A stretch of DNA of 64,000 nt from contig NC_080698.1 of the NCBI RefSeq assembly GCF_030445035.2, positions 1,123,501-1,187,500 on the forward strand, in the 5' to 3' direction. The notes under the pieces are model-generated. The model was not told where the DNA came from, ran no database searches, and saw only the letters and a list, made by a program, of their open reading frames with translations. Below, piece by piece: positions 58,285 through 64,000 of this stretch; the stretch's first letter is position 1; each line of letters opens with the position of its first letter. The translations under genes were made by a program, and so were the position numbers. The DNA comes from Dasypus novemcinctus (taxonomy: Eukaryota; Chordata; Mammalia; Cingulata; Dasypodidae).

Positions 58285-59770
58285 GTTTCCTGGTTTTTTT
58301 TTCATTTTATGAACAACCTAATTAAGATATAATTTACATAGCATGCAATTCATCCATTTAAAGAGCATAATCCAGTGATTTTTAGTATATTCACAGAGTT
58401 GGGCAACCATCACCACAGCCAATTTTAATTTAATTTTTTTAAAATATTTTTTTTAAATATTTAAAATGTAGATTACATAAACTTACATTAAAATTATTTA
58501 TAAGGGATTCCCATATGCCCCACTCCCACACCTCCCCCTTTTCCCACATTAACGACTTCTTTCATTAGTGTGGTACGTTCATTCAATTGATGGACACTTT
58601 GGAGCATGGCCAGTAAGCATGGATTGTCATTTATCTTGTAGTTTACACTCTCCACTTGATTCTGTAGCGTATGGCAAGATGTACAGTGGCCGCCACAGCG
58701 AATCTGAGAACATTTTTGTCACCTCCAGAAGAGCCTCGGTACCATTCCGCGGTCGCTGCTGGCTTACCTGCATTGCTGCCCTCGGCCTAAGGCGGATATA
58801 AATTCACCTCTTCCGGGAGCTGCGCATAAAAGGAATCATGCGCTACATGGTTCTTTGTGACTGGCTTCTTTCACTCAGCTAATGTTTTCCTGTTGTAACA
58901 TATATCAGGACTTACGTTTATTCCCAGATACTACTCCCTTGTATGGAGATACGTCGTTATGTTTGTCCAGTCGTCAGTTGGGCATTTCGGTGGTTTTCAC
59001 TTCCGGGCTATGCTAAATAACGGGCACCTGCGTGCCAGTGTCTGCGGGTTCATGTGTCTCAGGTTCTCTTGGGCATACACCTAGGAGTGGAATTGCTGGA
59101 TCATATGGTAATCTGTGTTTAATCATTTGAGGAACCACCAGACTTTTCCAAAGTAGCTGCATTATTTTACACCAGCGGGGAAATAAGGTTCCAATTTCTC
59201 CATGTCCTTGACAGTACTTGCTATTATGTGTCTTTCTTTTGTGATTTTGGTTTGTGTCTCCGAAGTGACTAATGATGTTGGGCTCTTTCTCAAGTGCTTA
59301 TTGGCCATTTAAAGATCTTCTTTGGAGAATTGTCTGTTCAGATCCTCTGTCGACTCTTTCACTGGACTTGTTTGCTTTGAGCTTTCCATCAGTGGAGTCT
59401 GGCGAGGCTTCTCGTGCTGCCTGCCCTTGAGATCAGGCAGTTGCCGTGCTTCTGTCGCGTGTTCCATGCCATCGGCAGATCGCAGGGGCGTGTGGGTGTT
59501 TCCACATCTGGCCATTGCCGAGGGGACTGCTTTGGACATTGGTTGATAGATCTGGTGCTGTTTTCCTTGTAGGTTTTAAGCTCTCAGCTCCACGAGGCAA
59601 CGCTAAGCTGTTTCACGGTCTCCTGTGGACACTGCCCTTCCTTCCCGGCTGTACTTTTCTGGGCCAAGGCTGCGTTGTCCTAATTACTACAGCTTTTTGG
59701 GTCATCCTCAGAGCTGGCAGGGCATTTTTAGCCTGCGAATTTCTGTTAGAGAAAACCAGGTCTTTCTTGG
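58285..59770 (-). mobile_element. L1 ORF2 end and 3' region, reverse, degraded
   Basis: Contains the reverse of a typical ORF2 C-terminal motif (ESTEDLNRQFSKEDL on the - strand at about 59309-59350) and 3' text such as CACCTAGGAGTGGAATTGCT. Confidence 0.75.
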
Positions 59771-59999
59771 TGATGGGTTTACCAAAGGCAGAGAGTGGAA
59801 CGAAGGAGGGGTGGGCCTGGGAGGCCAGGTCCCGAGGACAGAGGCTCGAAGGGGAGCCCCGCACAGCCCAGCTGCGGGGCAGGGGACGGGCGAGCATGGA
59901 CGGGTCAGGGTCGGGTGGGCTGTGCAGAGCACAGCGGGAAGGCCTCGGATCGTCCTCCTGGGGTCCTCCCCTCGTTAGCCCCTAAAGCCAGCGGGATTG

Positions 60000-61060
60000 T
60001 TCCACATACTTCCTGTGGCTCCTCGACCCATCCTGCCTTCTTTCCCAGTTGTGAAAGGCCACCCACAATGCGAAAAATAATGATTGAAATAGAAGGAAAG
60101 GACTTCGAGATTTCACCGGAGAGGATTATCACTTTATACGTTATGGAGAAATGGAACTGAAAAAACTGTAGCAAAATTCTGTGATCCTGATCATAGACAT
60201 ATTTACAGATTTCTCAGCTTTTCTACTAATATAGGAAAATGGTGTTCAACCTATAGGGAGCGAACTCTTAATACTTGTTTAAATAAATTTAAATGGTCCA
60301 ACTAGCATCTTTATAATGAAACAGAATCGTGTTGTGGACAATATAATAAAATACAAAATACCAGGAACTTATTCCTAACGTGGTTATGCAGAGTTGGACA
60401 CAGTTGCATCTCAGTTATTTAAGGCATGAATGGGCAAATTCAAGACGCTAAATGCACATCTTAATGTGGGTCTTGTCAAAGTTAGATTGTTGAATGTGGA
60501 CTTCTAAGCAGTAGAGCTGGATGCCCCCTTGGGAGGACGCCTCCTCCTCGTCTGTGGACTCTGCCCCCCGGGGCCTGCGCAGGGTCACTGGGCCGTGGGA
60601 GCCGTGGTGACGTCGCACCTTGGTTTTCACGCTCAGATAAGCCTGGAAGTCACATCCAGACCAAGCAGAGGCCTCTGCCTGCGTGTCCGCGGATCCGCGA
60701 GGTGGGCAGTGGAAGCTCCTCAGCCCTGCCCTCTGTCTGTAGCATCTCCTTGTCTGAGTCACTGATTTGGACCCGTATGTGGCCCCTTCCTGCTCCCAGG
60801 GCCTCCTTTCTGTCTCCATGTGTTACGCTGACTCTCGTTCTGCTCTTGGCTCTGTCCCTGGTGGAAGGCAGTGGCCCGCAGAGCATGCGCCTCTCCATTT
60901 GTGGGGGGCTGGTCCACGCTGGTGCAAGGACCCCCCCCCTTGCCACATTGCTAGAAACGCCCACGTGATCTCCTGTGACTTCCTTGCTGGAAGGCCTCCA
61001 GCACTGCTTGGGAAGTTCAGACTAGTTCTTCAGCCTCTGAAGCCTCTTTTTCTGCCATCC
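60000..61060. other. Unclassified intergenic sequence
   Basis: A short frame from 60069 reads MRKIMIEIEGKDFEISPER and ends at 60160. It has no recognised domain. The rest shows nothing. Confidence 0.35.
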
Positions 61061-61064
61061 AATC

Positions 61065-61620
61065 TTTATTATTATTATTATTTCTCTATTTTTAAAGAAA
61101 CTTCAGATTACATAAATGTTACATTGAAAATTTAGGGGATTCCCATATACCCCACCCCCATCCCCCATTCTCCCCCATTAAAATCTTTCATTACTGTGGT
61201 ACATTTGTTGCAATTGATGAACACATATTGAAGCATTGCTGCTAACCATGGTCTAATAGTTTACATTATGATTTACACGTTGCACAGCACAATTTTATAG
61301 GTTTTGACAAAGCGTATAATGGCCTGTATCCATCATTGCAATGTCATGCAGAACAATTCCAATGTCCCAAAATTGCCCCACGTTATACCTACTCTTCTCT
61401 CCTCCTCCCCGCAGAACCTCTGGTGGCCACGGCCTTTATATCAGTGTCACGAGTTCTTCCATTGTAGAATAATCATGTCTGCTGTAGTCTGTAGTTGCAC
61501 TCTTCCCTTCTGTTTGTGCATTTCTCAATCTTGAGGATTTGGGGATGGCGATGCCCATCTGCTTCCGATTGAGAGGGGCTCTGATCTCATGGAGCAGGTG
61601 GTCCATCCGTCTTCCAGTTA
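61065..61620 (-). mobile_element. L1 3'-end fragment, reverse
   Basis: GGGGATTCCCATATACCCCA after AAATGTTACATTGAAA-like text resembles the fragments near 11700, 41000 and 58500. Confidence 0.55.
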
Positions 61621-62530
61621 GACCTTTACCCTCAAGATAAAGAAGATGCTGTCTGGAATATCAGAGGCATCTCCTAAATAGGAGAACAGAGATGTGCATA
61701 TCTTAGACCCTTGCCCCAGTCTGCTTTCTGGCTCTGTCCAATACTCATCCCAGCCCACAGGACTTGCCATCTGCATAGGAAACCTTCACCTGTCGACCTC
61801 GAGAGGAGCTTCCAGTGTCTCTTGGCTGCAGAGTCTTTACAGGCTTTCAGTCAGATGGAACGATGTAACACTTTAAATGCTTCCAAACCCACTGAAAACT
61901 CACCTTATTATACTTACCATTTTTAGAACTTACTTCACCCCTCAAACTGCCCTAGTTTTGTACAAATTTGGGTAAAACAATTCAATTTTGATGTCTATAG
62001 AAAAAGAATAAATCTGGAAGCACACCTAGAATGTCACTTTGAAAATAGGAATTTGTCACGGACATGATCTATTATAGTGAAAGGATACGGATTAAAATCA
62101 ACCCAGGGGGAGGCGCCTGGGGAGGGGTCAAGGAGCATTGGCCCGGAGCGTCTCTGTCCCCTCCCAGGGGAGCCGTGCCTAGTGCTCGGTTCTGACAGTT
62201 ATGTGGGTCAGTATGCACAGCGCACAGCCAACCAGGGATGCTCCCGGCGTCGTGTCCAGGGTTCTGTCGGGGCTGACTGCCCGTGGGACTGACCTTCCAT
62301 CGCCAATTCCAGCAGAGGCTGAGCTGGTGCTGTGTGCAAAGCCCCCACCGTGTCACGCCACTGGGGACCCCGCGTGGCCAAGTCCAGGTCGGCCCCGCTC
62401 TCAGGCAGGTCAGGTCCAGCAGCCAGGACAAAGGACACGCGCGCTTCGGGTAGGGTAGTTCTTTACAACCCCATTAGTTTAGTCAGTGTAACGTACTTCA
62501 CCGCAGGTTTAAAATAATAATTGCCAGGAT
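61620..62530. other. Intergenic sequence, nothing recognised
   Basis: Part of the first 300 bases may continue the repeat before it. No gene seen. Confidence 0.4.
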
Positions 62531-62710
62531 TTTTTTTTTCTATCTGGTTGCTTTGGTGCGTCGCTTTGCCATGCGGAGGCCTGCCCCTCTCCGTCTAGGT
62601 CGGGATGCCTTTTTTCTTTTTTTTACCAGGAGGCCCTGGGGGTCTAGCCCAGGTCCTCCATATGGTAAAGGGGAGCGCAATCGCTTGAGCCAAGACTTCT
62701 TTTTGATTTT
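62530..62710 (-). mobile_element. DAS-type SINE, reverse
   Basis: CCAGGAGGCCCTGGGGGTCT, CCTCCATATGGTAAAGG and CGCTTGAGCC mark an inverted head. Confidence 0.7.
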
Positions 62711-62711
62711 A

Positions 62712-63620
62712 TTTATTTTTCTATTTTTCAAATTATTTCTGTTCTTTGTTTTTTTTCCTGCTTTTGATTTCCTCTACTTTCATTTGTTGTTTTCAGACTT
62801 CCTAAGATGAATTATTAATTCACGTTTTTGTTCATTCTTGTTCAACAGTATATATAATTTTACTATAAATTGCTATAAATTTAATTAATTATTATATTCT
62901 AGGTGATCTACTATTGTAGTTTAGAGTTACTCTTATCACAGTTGTTTGAGAGTGCTTTTTATTAGTTATTATCGGGCTTTGCTGTTAATTTTTATTCATC
63001 ACATGTGATCACGTGCGCTGCGTGGATTGTGGAGCTGGTGGCGCTTTCCTTGTGGTGTAGCACGTGGTTGAATCTGGGGAATATTATGTGGCGTTTGACT
63101 AGTACACGGGCTTTCTATGTTTTTAGGGAGCTCTCTGTATATCTAATTAGGTCAAAGTGTTAATTACTTGTTCAGATAATATATGCTTTCAGTTATTTTT
63201 GTATATTTTATTTCTGAAGTCTGACAGTGAGTTAAAGTCTTTTGCTGCTGTTATTTTCCTCTGGATCTTGTGTTACCTAAAGGCCATCTACTTAGGTGCC
63301 TTGTTAGGTGCGAATAAAGATTTGTAATCTTTTTATCACCATCGTGGGTCTTATCTCTTATCATTGTGAAATATCCTTCTTTATCTGGTTTAAAATGTTC
63401 TCCCTTTAATTCAACTACATATCAACTTTGTTTTCTTTTTATTTATGTGGCATTTTTCCTGTTTTTAAAAATTTTTTATAAATGTATGAGTCATTTTTTT
63501 GAGTTAAGTCTCTAGTACACTATGTATGTTTTCTTTATTTGTATTCTCATGTAGTCATATAGCCTTTTAAAAATAGGGTATGCTTTTGCTTTTATTTATA
63601 ATAAATTCATGAGTGAGTGA
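62712..63620 (-). mobile_element. Old L1 ORF2 fragment, reverse
   Basis: GTCTTATCTCTTATCATTGT and GAAATATCCTTCTTTATCTG read as the reverse of an L1 endonuclease to reverse transcriptase region. Highly diverged. Confidence 0.55.
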
Positions 63621-63624
63621 CTCC

Positions 63625-64000
63625 TGCTTGTCAAACGAGTCTCACTAAAGGGATTCCTCTCAGAACTAGGAAAAGTCTATGTGAAAGCCAACTTCCGCCT
63701 CCGCGCTTACTGCCACAGGAGGCAGTTTTAGGAAGCCTTCGTCTTGCCTTCAAATGATCAAAGATTCAGAAATAATGAAGTCGCCTTACTATTTTATAGT
63801 TTTATTTGATAATCAGCTGTCAGCTTTCATCGACTGACTGTAGGTTTTTCAAAGTGAGGAATCCTCACCCTCACCGCGTTTTCTGGACGATGGCTCACGG
63901 ATACGGGACGGGCGCTCCTGTCCCTTTGGCCTAGAAGACTTGCCGAGCCTGTGTCCGTGCACACGCCTGGCGCTCCTTCACGCTCACGGCAGACGTGTGG
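63625..64000. other. Unique sequence at the window end
   Basis: No gene or repeat recognised. Confidence 0.4.

Overview
This is nuclear DNA from a placental mammal, almost certainly an armadillo (Dasypus or a close relative). Interspersed DAS-type SINEs with tRNA-derived heads occur roughly twenty times in both orientations. They include at least five copies of a long, GC-rich form that I associate with armadillos. There are many L1 LINE pieces and a few old MIR, L2 and MER5-like relics. I see no bacterial or viral genes and no CRISPR array.

Three intron-containing protein genes lie head to tail on the + strand. (1) SLC25A38, the mitochondrial glycine carrier of haem synthesis, has seven exons between 6730 and 13792, a CpG-island promoter and a poly(A) signal at 14265. 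(2) A complete seven-exon caspase gene runs from 24160 to 47476. It joins an N-terminal pyrin domain to a caspase-14-like catalytic domain with its His and Cys intact, the architecture of caspase-15. All exon phases agree and every inferred intron has GT and AG ends. (3) RPSA, the 40S ribosomal protein SA/laminin receptor precursor, has one non-coding and six coding exons between about 51489 and 55867. Its introns carry two related H/ACA snoRNAs, SNORA6 in intron 2 and SNORA62 in intron 4.

In human, SLC25A38 and RPSA are neighbours on 3p22 with no functional caspase between them, so the pyrin-caspase is the outstanding feature. Its first exon begins with an in-frame minisatellite holding eight ATG codons in near-perfect Kozak context. 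About 300 bases further upstream is a 1.2-kb C-rich satellite with a 186-bp higher-order period.

Layout: 1-4050 is an old repeat, an L1 and SINEs; 4050-6400 is flanking sequence with SINEs; 6400-14290 is SLC25A38; 14290-21500 is intergenic, with minisatellites, old L1 pieces and a young L1 5' end; 21500-24160 is the C-rich CpG region; 24160-47480 is the caspase gene, whose introns 5 and 6 are mostly L1 and SINE; 47480-51190 is intergenic with L2, MIR and MER5 relics; 51190-55870 is RPSA; 55870-64000 is intergenic with L1 pieces.

The three genes do not form one pathway. SLC25A38 serves mitochondrial glycine import, RPSA serves translation, and the caspase is predicted to act in inflammasome-like or apoptotic signalling through its pyrin domain. 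All coordinates and splice calls come from reading the sequence; no alignment or database search was run.
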